The notes beneath the pieces are model-generated. The model was not told the origin of the DNA and searched no databases. It saw nothing but the letters and a program-made list of their open reading frames with translations. The translations under genes and the position numbers were made by a program. From the NCBI RefSeq assembly GCF_913777995.1, contig NZ_CAJYVE010000034.1:186001-250000 (forward strand): a stretch of DNA of 64,000 nt, given 5' to 3'. Within the stretch, counting starts at the first letter, position 1; every line of letters starts with the position of its first letter. Shown here piece after piece: positions 1-8,809 of this stretch. Source of the stretch: an uncultured Pseudomonas sp. Its GTDB lineage: Bacteria; Pseudomonadota; Gammaproteobacteria; Pseudomonadales; Pseudomonadaceae.

Positions 1-791
1 GTGGACAGGCCGTTGAGTTCGACGCCGTACTTGATCGACTGAACGAACTTGCCACCTTCCAGGAAATCCATCAGCGGCATGAGTTCGGCCATGATGCGAC
101 GGCCCTTGTTGAAGTCTTTCTCGACCACACAGGCCTCGTAGAGCGCCACGTGTTCGCGCGGGATGAAGTTGGAGCCGGCGCACACCCAGCTCTGCGCGCC
201 CCAGGCGAAGAACTCCAGGGCCTGGTCATCCCAGCCGCAGGACAGCGCGATCTTCGGGTACTTCACCGCGGTGCGGTGCAGGCGGTTCATGTCGCCCGAG
301 CTTTCCTTGATGGCCACGATGTTTTGCACGTCAGCCACGGCATCGAAGAACTCGTCGTCCATCGCCACGCTCATGCGGCCCGGGTAGTTATAGAGCATGA
401 TCGGCAGCCCGGCAGCGCGGTCCACCGCCTTGACGTGGATGGCGATCTCCTGCTGGGTGGGCAGCGCGTAGGGCGGCGTGCCGACCAGCAGGGCGTCGGC
501 CTTGATGTCCTTGGCATGGGCGGCGAAGGCCACCGAGTCTTCGGTACGGATCGCGCCGGTGCCGACGATCAGCGGCAGGCGGCCGCCGATCACGTCCCTG
601 GCCTTGGCCGCCAGGTCGAAACGCTCCTGGGCGGTGTGCGCGTAGTACTCACCGGTGGAGCCGCCGATGATGATGCCATGCACCTTCTGGGCGATCAGGT
701 ATTCCAGGACCTCGGCAAAGGCCGACGAGTCGATCGAACCGTCGGCCTTGAGCGGGGTGACAGCGGGCGTATAGATGCCTTCGAATTTCAC
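1..791 (-). CDS. DapA-family (dihydrodipicolinate synthase-like) lyase/aldolase, 3' end cut by window
   Basis: This gene reads leftward off the window, and 263 codons are visible of the roughly 300 usual for the family. I place the start at a GTG because a strong GGAGG lies 8 bases before it. The class I aldolase hallmarks are visible: GGSTGEYY near residue 45, the Tyr of YNYPG, and the Schiff-base Lys of IKESSGD. Family members make or cleave 2-keto acid adducts (DHDPS, N-acetylneuraminate lyase, keto-deoxy sugar acid dehydratases, pyrroline-hydroxycarboxylate deaminase). It lies in an operon with a transporter, an FAD oxidoreductase and a GntR regulator, so a catabolic role is much more likely than lysine synthesis. 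The substrate cannot be named from sequence. Confidence 0.88.
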   Translation of the reverse strand, partial: MKFEGIYTPAVTPLKADGSIDSSAFAEVLEYLIAQKVHGIIIGGSTGEYYAHTAQERFDLAAKARDVIGGRLPLIVGTGAIRTEDSVAFAAHAKDIKADALLVGTPPYALPTQQEIAIHVKAVDRAAGLPIMLYNYPGRMSVAMDDEFFDAVADVQNIVAIKESSGDMNRLHRTAVKYPKIALSCGWDDQALEFFAWGAQSWVCAGSNFIPREHVALYEACVVEKDFNKGRRIMAELMPLMDFLEGGKFVQSIKYGVELNGLS

Positions 792-845
792 GGGGTTAAC
801 CTCCACAGGTTGAGACGCCGCGCTCGTAGGCGCGGCGGGTTGTTT

Positions 846-2174
846 TCAGGTAAGCGAGGACGCCTGCTGCAGGTTGAGCGAGCGGGTTTCCGGCGCCAGC
901 GCCAGGGAGAACAGCAGGCCGACCAGGGTCACGGCGGCGGCGGCGTACATGGTGAAACCGATGCCGTAGCTGTCCAGGGTCATGGGTACCAGCCAGGTGC
1001 CGATGGCCGCACCGACGCGCGACAGCGAAGTCCCGACGCCGACGGCGCAGGCGCGAATCTCGGTGGGGAACAGTTCGTTGGGGTAGACCAGTTGCAGCAC
1101 CTGGGCGCCGCCAATGAACAGCGCATAGGCGCCGAACAGGGTCAGCACCAGCATTTCGGAGGCGTCGTGGAACGCGGCCAGGCCCAGCAGCGCCAGCCCG
1201 GAGAGCAGGAAGCTGTAGATCAGCATGCTGCGCCGACCCATGCCGTTGATCAGGTTGGTGGCAACGATGCAGCCGATCACGAACAGGAACGTGATGGCGA
1301 TCGAGCCAAGCGACGCCCAGTCGCCCTTGAGGTTCAGCGCGGCCAGCACCGTCGGGGCGAAGGCGTAGACGGCGAACACCGGGATCACCGAACAGGCCCA
1401 GAACATGGCGACGAACAGCATGCGCTTGCCGTAGCCCGAGTGCAGCAGGCTGAGCACCGAGAGTTTTTTCTCTTCGGGCTGCTCGGGCAGGTTGCGCAAC
1501 GAGAAGCCAGGGCCATACACCTGCTTGATGACGGCCTCGGCCTCGGCTGCACGGCCCTTGCCGAGCAGCCAGCGGGGCGACTCGGGCGTCCCGAGGCGGA
1601 TCAGGAACAGCGCCGCGCCGATGACCGCCGAGCTGGCCAGCACCAGGCGCCAGCCGTCTTCGCCGCCATGACGCAGGATGAAATCACCCGACAGATAGGC
1701 GCAGGCCGCACCGGCGAACCACAGGATGGTCAGGGTCGCCAGGCGTGGACCACGGTATTTCTTGGGCAGAAACTCCACCAGCAGCGAGGTGGCGACCGGG
1801 TACTCGATACCCACTGCGACGCCGATCATGAAGCGCAGGAAGAACAGCACCACGGCAGACTCCACCCACAGCTGGGTCACCGAGGCGAGCACGAACAGGG
1901 TCGGGCCGACGAAAAAGATCCGCTTGCGGCCGAAACGGTCGGTCAGCCAGCCGCCGAGAAAGCCACCGAAGAAGATGCCGATCAGTGCCGAAGCGGCGAT
2001 CATGCCCTGCCAGAAGGTGCTCAGCCCCAGTGCGGCGGTCATCTGCAGCATGCACACGCCAATGATGCTCAGCACGTAGCCGTCCACGAACGAGCCACCG
2101 CCCGAGCGAATGGTCAGGCGCTTGTGGAATGCATTGAGAGGAACATCCTCGATAGAGGTGTGGAACGTTGTCAT
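846..2174 (-). CDS. MFS transporter (sugar/aromatic-acid porter type)
   Basis: This is a 442-residue major facilitator protein of the inner membrane with about 12 hydrophobic segments. The signature loop between segments 2 and 3, GGWLTDRFGRKR, is intact, and an RxGVAxG-like stretch (RFMIGVAVGIEYP) fits segment 4. The start has a GGAG seven bases upstream. It lies 54 bases upstream of the DapA-like gene on the same strand and follows the FAD oxidoreductase, so it probably imports the compound that the operon degrades. The substrate is unknown. By family resemblance it could be an aromatic or organic acid, a sugar acid or an amino-acid derivative. Confidence 0.88.
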   Translation of the reverse strand: MTTFHTSIEDVPLNAFHKRLTIRSGGGSFVDGYVLSIIGVCMLQMTAALGLSTFWQGMIAASALIGIFFGGFLGGWLTDRFGRKRIFFVGPTLFVLASVTQLWVESAVVLFFLRFMIGVAVGIEYPVATSLLVEFLPKKYRGPRLATLTILWFAGAACAYLSGDFILRHGGEDGWRLVLASSAVIGAALFLIRLGTPESPRWLLGKGRAAEAEAVIKQVYGPGFSLRNLPEQPEEKKLSVLSLLHSGYGKRMLFVAMFWACSVIPVFAVYAFAPTVLAALNLKGDWASLGSIAITFLFVIGCIVATNLINGMGRRSMLIYSFLLSGLALLGLAAFHDASEMLVLTLFGAYALFIGGAQVLQLVYPNELFPTEIRACAVGVGTSLSRVGAAIGTWLVPMTLDSYGIGFTMYAAAAVTLVGLLFSLALAPETRSLNLQQASSLT

Positions 2175-2295
2175 TGTTTTTCTCCAGACTCTGAAAAGCC
2201 GGGGGAACGAACCTGCATGAAGGGCTCGCCACCCGGGTCACGCGAAACTTCCCTACGCTGTGGTCCTCGACTGCCCGAGGGCCTTGCTCGGCGGC

Positions 2296-2373
2296 GGTAG
2301 GGGCGGCCTCAAGCGAGGCGGCCTCATGTTCGCCAGTAAATCCTGGCCTGTTCGCGGCACAAGCCGCCCTACC
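2296..2373. repeat. REP-like inverted repeat in the oxidoreductase-MFS gap
   Basis: The 221-base gap between the oxidoreductase and the MFS gene holds GGTAGGGGCGGC at 2296-2307 and its near inverse GCCGCCCTACC at 2363-2373. A small GCGGC-ACAA-GCCGC hairpin overlaps the second arm. The layout resembles the short REP elements common in P. putida relatives. It could also serve as an mRNA-stabilising or attenuating structure inside the operon. I see no gene in this gap. Confidence 0.4.
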
Positions 2374-2395
2374 CCTCCTGAGCGGTATCCCCGGC

Positions 2396-3715
2396 TCAGC
2401 TCTCCTTGCCGGCGCGGTATTGCCCCCACATCAGGTTGGCGTTCACGCCCAGCGACAGGAACGGTTGCGGTGGGTTGCGATTCGGCGCTGGCGAACCCAG
2501 CAGGAAATCGGTCATGTCGTTGCGCTTGCCGGCCAGCCAGTCGGCCAGCAGGGTGCCGGTCACGGTGCCGCGGGTGATGCCCAGGCCGTTGCAGCACAGC
2601 GCGCCGTAAATGTTCGGCGCCAGTTGCCCGAAGTGCCCCATGTGGTTGCGCGACAGCGCCAGGGCTCCGCCCCAGGTGTATTCGAAGTCGACCTGCGGCA
2701 GCATCGGAAAACGTGCGGCGAACGAGCGCCGATGGCGCTCCACGAAACGCTTCAGGTACTTGGGATTGCTACGCCCGTCGGGGTTGAAGCTGAAGCTGTT
2801 GCGGATCAGCAGGCGGTTGTCCGGTGTGCGTCGCACCGTGGTGCCGAAGGTGTCGGCCGGGATCAACCCCCAGAAGGGCTTGCCACCCAGGCGCTGCTGT
2901 TCTTCTTCGGTCAGCACGCGGCTGATGCTGGCGTAGGTGAACACCGGCAGCATGCGCCCCTTGAGGAAACCGAAGCTCATGCCGAAGGCGTTGTTGGTCA
3001 GGACCAGGCGGTCGGCGGTAATGCTGCCGTTGGCGTGGCGCAGGACAACCTTGTCGCCGTATTCCACGTCGGTGATCGGCGTGTGTTCGTAGAGGGTGAC
3101 GTTGCTCGGCAGGCTGTCGGCCAGTCCCTTGACCAGCGCCGACGGCTGGATCAGTACCGTGCCCGGGGTGAACAGCGCCTTGCGGTAGAAATGCGTACCG
3201 ATGTGCTCCGGCAGGTCTGCGCCGTCGATCACCTCGTAAGGCTGGCCGAGTTTGTCGAGCCCGCGTCGATAGGCGTCCAGCACCGCGATGCCCCGGTCTT
3301 CCACCGCCGCCTGGTACTTGCCGCAGGCCTTCATCTGGCAATCGATGCCATGCTGCTCCACCAGCTGGCGCAGGATGGACTGGCCGGTGAGGTTGAGCTT
3401 CATGTTGATGTTCGCGGTGTCCAGGTCGCCGATGTAGTCGTCGGCACCGATGTCGTGGGGCAGGTCGATGGCAAAGCCCGCATTGCGCCCGGAAGTCCCC
3501 AGGCCGACCTCCTGGGCCTCGACCAGCACGATCGAGTCATCCGGAAAGTTCAGCGCCAGCTGGCGTGCCGCCGCCAGGCCGGTGAAGCCGGCACCGACTA
3601 CCACCCAGCGCGCGGAACTGTGCCCGTAGTGCGCGGGCTGAGGCTGCCGTGGACGGCTGAGGTGGTACCAGCCACAGGTGGCGTCGTCGGCGGGCAGGTG
3701 GGTTACTTTCGTCAT
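2396..3715 (-). CDS. FAD-dependent amine/amino-acid oxidoreductase (DAO family, PuuB-like)
   Basis: This 439-residue protein has the Rossmann dinucleotide-binding motif VVVGAGFTGLAAARQ near residue 37 and an acidic VEAQEVGLGTSGRNAG segment. That combination is typical of DAO-family flavoenzymes such as gamma-glutamylputrescine oxidase and D-amino-acid dehydrogenases. Such enzymes oxidise a C-N bond to an imine, which hydrolyses to an aldehyde or keto acid. There is no signal peptide, so it is cytoplasmic or membrane-associated. It lies 68 bases downstream of the GntR regulator on the same strand. A 2-keto acid product could feed the DapA-like enzyme, but this is inference. Confidence 0.85.
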   Translation of the reverse strand: MTKVTHLPADDATCGWYHLSRPRQPQPAHYGHSSARWVVVGAGFTGLAAARQLALNFPDDSIVLVEAQEVGLGTSGRNAGFAIDLPHDIGADDYIGDLDTANINMKLNLTGQSILRQLVEQHGIDCQMKACGKYQAAVEDRGIAVLDAYRRGLDKLGQPYEVIDGADLPEHIGTHFYRKALFTPGTVLIQPSALVKGLADSLPSNVTLYEHTPITDVEYGDKVVLRHANGSITADRLVLTNNAFGMSFGFLKGRMLPVFTYASISRVLTEEEQQRLGGKPFWGLIPADTFGTTVRRTPDNRLLIRNSFSFNPDGRSNPKYLKRFVERHRRSFAARFPMLPQVDFEYTWGGALALSRNHMGHFGQLAPNIYGALCCNGLGITRGTVTGTLLADWLAGKRNDMTDFLLGSPAPNRNPPQPFLSLGVNANLMWGQYRAGKES

Positions 3716-3783
3716 GTCGGGGACCTGGGTTTTATTGTTCGACGGTCTGGTTGTTCACCAGGTAAGAAAACGGGCCGGCTGGC

Positions 3784-4506
3784 TCAGCCGCCGCGCCCCG
3801 GCGGATCGAAGGGTGGCGTGACGTACTCGGCCATACGCCGCCGCGACAGTTCGAAGTGCTCGCGTACCACCTCGGCGGCGCGCTGTGGGTCGCGTTGCTC
3901 GATGGCCTCGATCATCTGGTCGTGCTGCTCACAGGCCAGCTGAAGGTCGCGCTGCATGTCGGGCGTGCTGGGATGGCGATAGAAGGTGCGTCCCAGCCGC
4001 GCGTGGTCGATGAGCAGGCGGCGCAGGCTGGGCAACAGGTAGTCGTTGTGCGCCATGCGACCGATCTCCAGATGAAAGGCATCGTTGTGCAGCACTCGCC
4101 CCTCGACGTCGTGCTCGGCGATGGCGCGGCGAAAGCGTTCCTGAATGGTCCTCAGGCCGGCGATCTCGGCGGTGCTGGCATGGCTGGCGGCCAGTTGCGT
4201 CGTGGCGCTGTAGATCAGCGGCGCGGCACGAAAGAACCCGCACAGCGACTCGTGGGCCATGGGTGCAACCTGCGGCGCGCGGTTGGCGGCCAGCTCGATA
4301 TAGCCCTCAATGGCCAGCTGACGCAGCAGTTCACGCACCGGCGGACGGGACAGGCCGAACTCCAGGCCCAGCTGCAGTTCGTCGAGGGCCTGCCCCGGCG
4401 CCAGTTGCATGTTGAGGATGCGCTGGCGCAGGGCATCGACGAGTGCCGCCTTGCGATCGACGGACGCGTCTGCAGTGCTGTGAAGCGCTTCGTGACAGGC
4501 ATTCAT
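3784..4506 (-). CDS. GntR/FCD-family transcriptional regulator
   Basis: This is a 240-residue regulator. The N-terminal winged helix-turn-helix (residues about 20-85) carries the family signature LGLEFGLSRPPVRELLRQL. The C-terminal helical FCD ligand domain has the spaced Asp/His residues (for example NDAFHLEIGR) used in metal binding. The open frame extends upstream, but the ATG used here gives the normal domain layout. It precedes the oxidoreductase, transporter and DapA-like gene on one strand and probably represses them until the substrate or an intermediate binds. A perfect inverted repeat of the type such regulators bind lies 66 bases upstream. Confidence 0.88.
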   Translation of the reverse strand: MNACHEALHSTADASVDRKAALVDALRQRILNMQLAPGQALDELQLGLEFGLSRPPVRELLRQLAIEGYIELAANRAPQVAPMAHESLCGFFRAAPLIYSATTQLAASHASTAEIAGLRTIQERFRRAIAEHDVEGRVLHNDAFHLEIGRMAHNDYLLPSLRRLLIDHARLGRTFYRHPSTPDMQRDLQLACEQHDQMIEAIEQRDPQRAAEVVREHFELSRRRMAEYVTPPFDPPGRGG

Positions 4507-4533
4507 GGACGTTATTCTTCGCGCCGAAAGGCT

Positions 4534-4587
4534 GTGTCTACAAATTGAATAACGAAAATATAAAATCCTGTTAGACAATGTGTCTAC
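4534..4587. promoter_or_regulatory. Probable GntR operator region
   Basis: A perfect inverted repeat, TAGAC-AATGT-GTCTA, lies at 4572-4586, and a related TGTCTACA copy lies at 4535-4542. FCD-type GntR regulators usually bind short palindromes with GT...AC cores, so autoregulation and control of the minus-strand operon is likely. The rest of the 4507-4720 gap, between the regulator start and the end of gspN, is relatively AT-rich and shows no gene. Confidence 0.5.
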
Positions 4588-4720
4588 GGGATTTTCCGCG
4601 CATGTCGCTGCCAGACAAGAGCGCTTCTTTCCTGGACGAGGCAAGTCCCTGAAACGCCAGTGAATAGGGGAAAAGACCAATCGTCGGTGTCGTTGCCAGA
4701 TAACGGCAGGGGGAGTGGAG

Positions 4721-5395
4721 TCAGCGCAGGCGCAGTTGCGCCGCGAGCACTGTGGAACCCGGCTTGACCCAGCCGGCCTGGGCCAGCGGTGGCAGGAGGG
4801 CGGCGTCTGCCTGCACCTGACCGTCCAGGCGCAGACGGTGGCTGGCAAGCTCCAGACGCGCCTCGATGCGGTGCTCGCCGGCGCGCTGGATGTGCGCCAG
4901 CAGTTGCAGGCCCGCTGCACAGCTCGGCGTGACCCGCACGTCGCCCAGGGCCAGGTTCCAGGGCGTCAGCATCGCCACCTGGCTGGCCTGCAGCTGCCCT
5001 TCGGCGTGCAGACAGCGGCCCCCCTGCCCGGCCAGGCGCAGCTCGCCCTGCCAGCGTCCATCGATCAGATAATCACCGGCAGCACCGACCGCCGCCGCGC
5101 CGGGAGACAAGCGGGCCTGCCAGTTCCACGGCCAGCCCGATGCCCTGAGCGTCCAGGCCTGCTGCTGAAAGACGCCTTCGACCTGCAAGTGGCCACGCCA
5201 GGGGCTGACCTGCCAGGCCAGCGGCCCGAGCGGCCCCAGACGCCTGAGCCGCCCCCTCCACAGCGTGCCGCCTGGCGCCTCGGCCTGCCAGCCCGAGGGC
5301 CAGGCGATACTTCCCAGCACCCAGGCGGCAGGGAGGTTCGCCAGCAGCGTGAAGACGAACGCCAGGCCGCCAGCCAGCCACAGACTTCGGCTCAT
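4721..5395 (-). CDS. gspN: Type II secretion system protein N
   Basis: This 224-residue protein has one N-terminal membrane segment (WLAGGLAFVFTLLANLPAAW) followed by a periplasmic beta-rich region, the usual GspN layout. GspN is an accessory inner-membrane component found in only some T2SSs. The start codon overlaps the gspM stop (ATGA), so translation is probably coupled. It is the last gene of the long leftward T2SS operon. The sequence is poorly conserved, so the call rests on position, topology and length. No strong terminator is visible after it. Confidence 0.75.
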   Translation of the reverse strand: MSRSLWLAGGLAFVFTLLANLPAAWVLGSIAWPSGWQAEAPGGTLWRGRLRRLGPLGPLAWQVSPWRGHLQVEGVFQQQAWTLRASGWPWNWQARLSPGAAAVGAAGDYLIDGRWQGELRLAGQGGRCLHAEGQLQASQVAMLTPWNLALGDVRVTPSCAAGLQLLAHIQRAGEHRIEARLELASHRLRLDGQVQADAALLPPLAQAGWVKPGSTVLAAQLRLR

Positions 5396-5829
5396 GGTTG
5401 GCGCCCGCCCTGCCCGACATCGAGCTGGAACACCAGCCCGCCGGTGCTCTGCTCCAGGCTCCAGCGCAACGGTCGCGCGCCCTGCTCCTGGATGCTGCGC
5501 ATCAGTTGCGCCAGCGGCTCGGCACGCGCCACCTCGCCGCGCAGCAGCCAGACGTCGCCGCGCCGCTCGACGCCGGTCAGCGTCACGCCCCGGGCGCTGG
5601 CCAGGGCCTGCCAGCGCTCTTCGCCTGGCACAGCCACGGGCATGAGTGCCTGGGCCTGTTGCGCCAGCGCCTGCCACTGATGCACCGACCTGGCGTAGTC
5701 GATCAACGGTCGACCACTGAGCACCAGCAGTAAGGTAAGCACCACTACCCAGCCGGCCAGCAGGCCATAGCGACGGGGCGCCGGCAAGCTGACATAGGCG
5801 TGGGAAAAACGCTGTAAAAGGGCATTCAT
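5392..5829 (-). CDS. gspM: Type II secretion system protein M
   Basis: This 145-residue bitopic protein has a short cytoplasmic tail, one membrane segment near residues 22-40 (YGLLAGWVVVLTLLLVLSG), a short coiled region and a small ferredoxin-like periplasmic domain. GspM partners GspL in the inner-membrane platform. It overlaps gspL upstream and gspN downstream by four bases each. Its sequence is weakly conserved, and its position between gspL and gspN supports the call. Confidence 0.8.
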   Translation of the reverse strand: MNALLQRFSHAYVSLPAPRRYGLLAGWVVVLTLLLVLSGRPLIDYARSVHQWQALAQQAQALMPVAVPGEERWQALASARGVTLTGVERRGDVWLLRGEVARAEPLAQLMRSIQEQGARPLRWSLEQSTGGLVFQLDVGQGGRQP

Positions 5830-6932
5830 GGCTGACCTCCCAGATCGAAACGCACGGTAAGCAAGGCGCCGTTCTCACTGCGCTCGGCACTGGCCACCGC
5901 GCCGCCGGCGTCGGCCAGGGTCTGCCAGTGCTGCTCGGCGGGCGGTGCCTGATCGCCGTTGAGCACCAGGCGCCAGGTACGCCCATCGAACTGACTGGCC
6001 GATACGCCCCAGTCCGGATGCGCCTGCAACCACTGCCCAACCTGCTGTTCCAGGCTCACCAACTGCTGCTGGCGAATGCGCCAGTCGGTCTGCTCGGCCT
6101 GCAGGCGCGCCAGGCTGCGGCGGGCCTGCTGCACGTTGCTCACCGGCCCGGTGAGCGCTTCGACCTGGCGTTTCCAGGCCGGCACCTGACCCACCCACTG
6201 CACCAGCGCCAGGCTCGCCCAGCACAGGCCCAGCACGGCGGCGCCGGTCAGCAGGCGACGTTGCAGGCGGCTGATCGGCAGCTGCATCGGCCGGCGCTGG
6301 CGCTGCGCCCCCAGGCAACTGGCCGACAGTGGCGGCACGGTGCAAGGCTGCGGCCAGGCACCGCTGTGCAGGTCATCGGCGCTGTGCCAGCCATCCGGCA
6401 GGGCACCGAAGGCGTCTGGCCAGACCAGCCATTGCCGACGCCCCTGCGCGTCGCAGCGGACCAGGCAACACTGCTCGCCCTGCCGCCAGCCAAGCTGCTC
6501 GCCGGGCTGCACCACGCCGAGCAACTGCGCTTCGGCCCAGGCCGCTTCAAGGTCGAGTCCCAAGGCTTGGGCTTCGGCACGCCAGCCCTGCAGGCATGCC
6601 CGGTCGACCACCAGCAGCTCCAAGTACTGGCCCTGGCGCGACAGCGCATGCACCTGCACCTGGTCGAGGGGTTGCTGCAGTTGTTCTTCCAGCAGCAGCG
6701 GCCACTCATGGCGCTTCAGGCCTGGGGGAGCGGCCAGGTGAAAGTGGCTGCATAGCGCCGCCGGAATCACCAGCGCATGGCGGTCGCCGTGCAGATAGTC
6801 GGCCGGGGGTGGCCAGGCGCCCTGTTCATGGCCGGGCAGGCGTCGCCACTGCCAGGCCTGGCCGTCGTCGGCGGGGCGCACCAGCAGCCAGTGGCGGGGA
6901 GCGCGGCGCCGAAAAGTGAAAGATGCAGGCAT
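5826..6932 (-). CDS. gspL: Type II secretion system protein L
   Basis: This 368-residue protein has a cytoplasmic actin-like domain that would recruit the GspE ATPase, then a membrane segment near residue 245 (LTGAAVLGLCWASLALVQWV) and a periplasmic ferredoxin-like domain. I chose the ATG with a GAGA upstream. Another in-frame ATG at 6959 would add nine residues. It follows gspJ directly. The pseudopilin gene gspK that normally separates J from L is missing here and lies instead at 18204-19160. Confidence 0.85.
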   Translation of the reverse strand: MPASFTFRRRAPRHWLLVRPADDGQAWQWRRLPGHEQGAWPPPADYLHGDRHALVIPAALCSHFHLAAPPGLKRHEWPLLLEEQLQQPLDQVQVHALSRQGQYLELLVVDRACLQGWRAEAQALGLDLEAAWAEAQLLGVVQPGEQLGWRQGEQCCLVRCDAQGRRQWLVWPDAFGALPDGWHSADDLHSGAWPQPCTVPPLSASCLGAQRQRRPMQLPISRLQRRLLTGAAVLGLCWASLALVQWVGQVPAWKRQVEALTGPVSNVQQARRSLARLQAEQTDWRIRQQQLVSLEQQVGQWLQAHPDWGVSASQFDGRTWRLVLNGDQAPPAEQHWQTLADAGGAVASAERSENGALLTVRFDLGGQP

Positions 6933-6961
6933 AGGTGTCTCGCGGGGCGTGGCGGCCATGG

Positions 6962-7549
6962 TCAAGGGGTGGGGTCCGGCAGATTGAAGGTGCAGACGTA
7001 AGGCGCGGCGCGCCACTCGAATTCCAGGCGTACGCCCTGGGTCGGCAGGCCGGGGCTGGTGGACGGGTAAGGCAACCAGCGGTTGGCCTGGTAGAAGCTG
7101 AAGCTCACATGATCCACCTCGGCCAGCCGCTCACGCGCCTGCCAGCGCGGTTCGCCAGGGGCGTACAGGTCTGCCGAGGTGTCCAGGCTCAGGCGCCGCG
7201 CGCGCGCGTCGAAGCTAAGGCGCTGACGCTCCTGGCGTGACGGCGCGCCTGCTTGCGGCCAGGCGCTCAGCGCCACCCAGCCCAGTTGCCAAGCGCTCGG
7301 CTGCCAGTCGAGTGGCGCAGGCGCCAGTGGCCGACGCTGCTCGTAGAGCTGGCGCAGTACCAGGCTGTCGAAGCGCCGCTCCAGGGCCAGGCAGAACTCC
7401 AGCACCGGCGGTGGCTCGGCGGCTTCGGCCAGGCGCTCACGCACCGTCACCCAGCCGTTGACCAGGGCCGCCAGCACCACGCCGAGCACGGCGGTCAGGG
7501 CCAGGGCCACCAGCAACTCGATCAGCGTCAGGCCGGCCTGGCGATTCAT
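6962..7549 (-). CDS. gspJ: Type II secretion minor pseudopilin J
   Basis: This 195-residue minor pseudopilin has a prepilin leader cleaved in QAG-LTLIEL, giving Leu1 and the conserved Glu5 of the mature protein, followed by the hydrophobic stalk helix. With GspI and GspK it forms the tip of the pseudopilus. It overlaps gspI by four bases. No prepilin peptidase gene (gspO) is in the window, so processing must rely on a PilD-type enzyme encoded elsewhere. Confidence 0.87.
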   Translation of the reverse strand: MNRQAGLTLIELLVALALTAVLGVVLAALVNGWVTVRERLAEAAEPPPVLEFCLALERRFDSLVLRQLYEQRRPLAPAPLDWQPSAWQLGWVALSAWPQAGAPSRQERQRLSFDARARRLSLDTSADLYAPGEPRWQARERLAEVDHVSFSFYQANRWLPYPSTSPGLPTQGVRLEFEWRAAPYVCTFNLPDPTP

Positions 7550-7926
7550 TGCGGGCGCACCAGAAACAGGGTGAAGTGGCCAAGCGGCTCGCGCTCGTCG
7601 CGGCTGGCGAACAACGCCAGCTCGCCACGCCGCAGGTTGTGCACGCCGGTCATGCCCAGGTCCAGGCGCCAGTGGCACAGGCCGTTACCCTGGCGCAACT
7701 CGCCGCGGACCTGGTTGGCCGTCGGCCAGTAACGCTCCAGGGTGAATCGCGCTTCCAGCTCGCGGGCGCACAGGCTGCCCAGGCGATGCTGCTGCACGGC
7801 CTGGTGCGTGGCGATGCGCTGGCGCAGCAGCTGGCTGACCATCACCGTCATCAGCGCAGCGATGCCCAGCGCCACCATCACCTCCAGCAAGGTGAAGCCC
7901 CGCTGCCGTCTCGCCGCCCGGCTCAT
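7546..7926 (-). CDS. gspI: Type II secretion minor pseudopilin I
   Basis: This is a 126-residue minor pseudopilin with a basic leader, the cleavage site RG-FTLLEV (Glu5 present) and a hydrophobic stalk helix. Its size matches GspI proteins, which are the smallest of the group. It overlaps gspH upstream and gspJ downstream through ATGA junctions, which indicates tight translational coupling. Confidence 0.87.
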   Translation of the reverse strand: MSRAARRQRGFTLLEVMVALGIAALMTVMVSQLLRQRIATHQAVQQHRLGSLCARELEARFTLERYWPTANQVRGELRQGNGLCHWRLDLGMTGVHNLRRGELALFASRDEREPLGHFTLFLVRPQ

Positions 7927-8357
7927 GGCACCTCCGCACGCGCCAGGCGGCCGTCGCCCAGCCAATGCCAATGCTGCTGCCCGTCCGGCCATTGCCACTT
8001 CAGCTGCGGCGCCACCACTCCATCGGGGGTGAAGATCACCGGCGGTACCATGCCTGCGGGCCAGTCGGCACGCAGTTCGGTCGGCCAGGCAGCGGGCCGC
8101 CAGGGATCAGCCACCCAGCGCTGTTGCTCCAGACGCACGAATTCCGGCTGCCGGCCGTTCCAGCGCAAGCCCAGCAGTTGACCACTGTGCCGCGCCTGGG
8201 CGGCATGCAGCTGCACTTGCGCAGCCAGGCCATCGAGGGCCTGCAACGCCGCACTGCGCCCGGCGTTCAACCAGGCCACACTGAGGCCGCTGAGCAGGCC
8301 GACGATCAGCAGCACCACCAGCAGTTCCAGCAGCGAAAAGCCGCGGCTGCCATTCAC
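7923..8357 (-). CDS. gspH: Type II secretion minor pseudopilin H
   Basis: This 144-residue minor pseudopilin has a very short leader (MNGSRG) cleaved before FSLLEL, with Glu5 present. The start is a GTG with a GGAG nine bases upstream. It sits between gspG and gspI, as in most T2SS operons. Its globular domain is Trp-rich (PDGQQHWHWLGDG), and I see nothing missing. Confidence 0.85.
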   Translation of the reverse strand: MNGSRGFSLLELLVVLLIVGLLSGLSVAWLNAGRSAALQALDGLAAQVQLHAAQARHSGQLLGLRWNGRQPEFVRLEQQRWVADPWRPAAWPTELRADWPAGMVPPVIFTPDGVVAPQLKWQWPDGQQHWHWLGDGRLARAEVP

Positions 8358-8359
8358 CC

Positions 8360-8791
8360 TTACAGGCTCCAGTTACCGATATCGCCGTCACTGCCCTCGC
8401 CGCCCTCCACGCCATCGGCGCCCAGCGAGTAGATGTCGATGCGCCCGTGCTGACCCGGCGCCCGGTAGCGATACGGGTTGCCCCACGGGTCGTCCGGCAG
8501 GCGGCGGATGTAGCCGTCGGCGCGCCAGGCACGGGCCAGTGGCTCGACCGTGGGCGCCTTGACCAACGCGCTGAGGCCCTGCTCGCTGCTGGGGTAGCGC
8601 AGGTTATCGAGGCGGTACATGTCCAGCGCCTGCTCCAGGGTCGCCAGGTCGGCCAGCACCTTCTGGCGCATGGCCTTGTCCTGGTTGCCCAGCACACTGG
8701 GCGCGACCACCGCGATCAGCAGGCCGATGATGAAGATCACCACCATGATTTCCATCAAGGTGAAACCACGCTGATTGCGTGAACGAGGCAT
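8360..8791 (-). CDS. gspG: Type II secretion major pseudopilin G
   Basis: This is a 143-residue major pseudopilin with leader MPRSRNQRG cleaved before FTLMEI, and Glu5 is present. The C-terminal family features are conserved: YPSSEQGLSAL, DPWGNPY and a calcium-loop-like SLGADG. I prefer this ATG because GGAG lies nine bases upstream. A second in-frame ATG 15 bases earlier (8806) has no ribosome-binding site. GspG polymerises into the pseudopilus that pushes cargo through the secretin. Confidence 0.92.
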   Translation of the reverse strand: MPRSRNQRGFTLMEIMVVIFIIGLLIAVVAPSVLGNQDKAMRQKVLADLATLEQALDMYRLDNLRYPSSEQGLSALVKAPTVEPLARAWRADGYIRRLPDDPWGNPYRYRAPGQHGRIDIYSLGADGVEGGEGSDGDIGNWSL

Positions 8792-8809
8792 AACGAAAGT
8801 CTCCATGGT

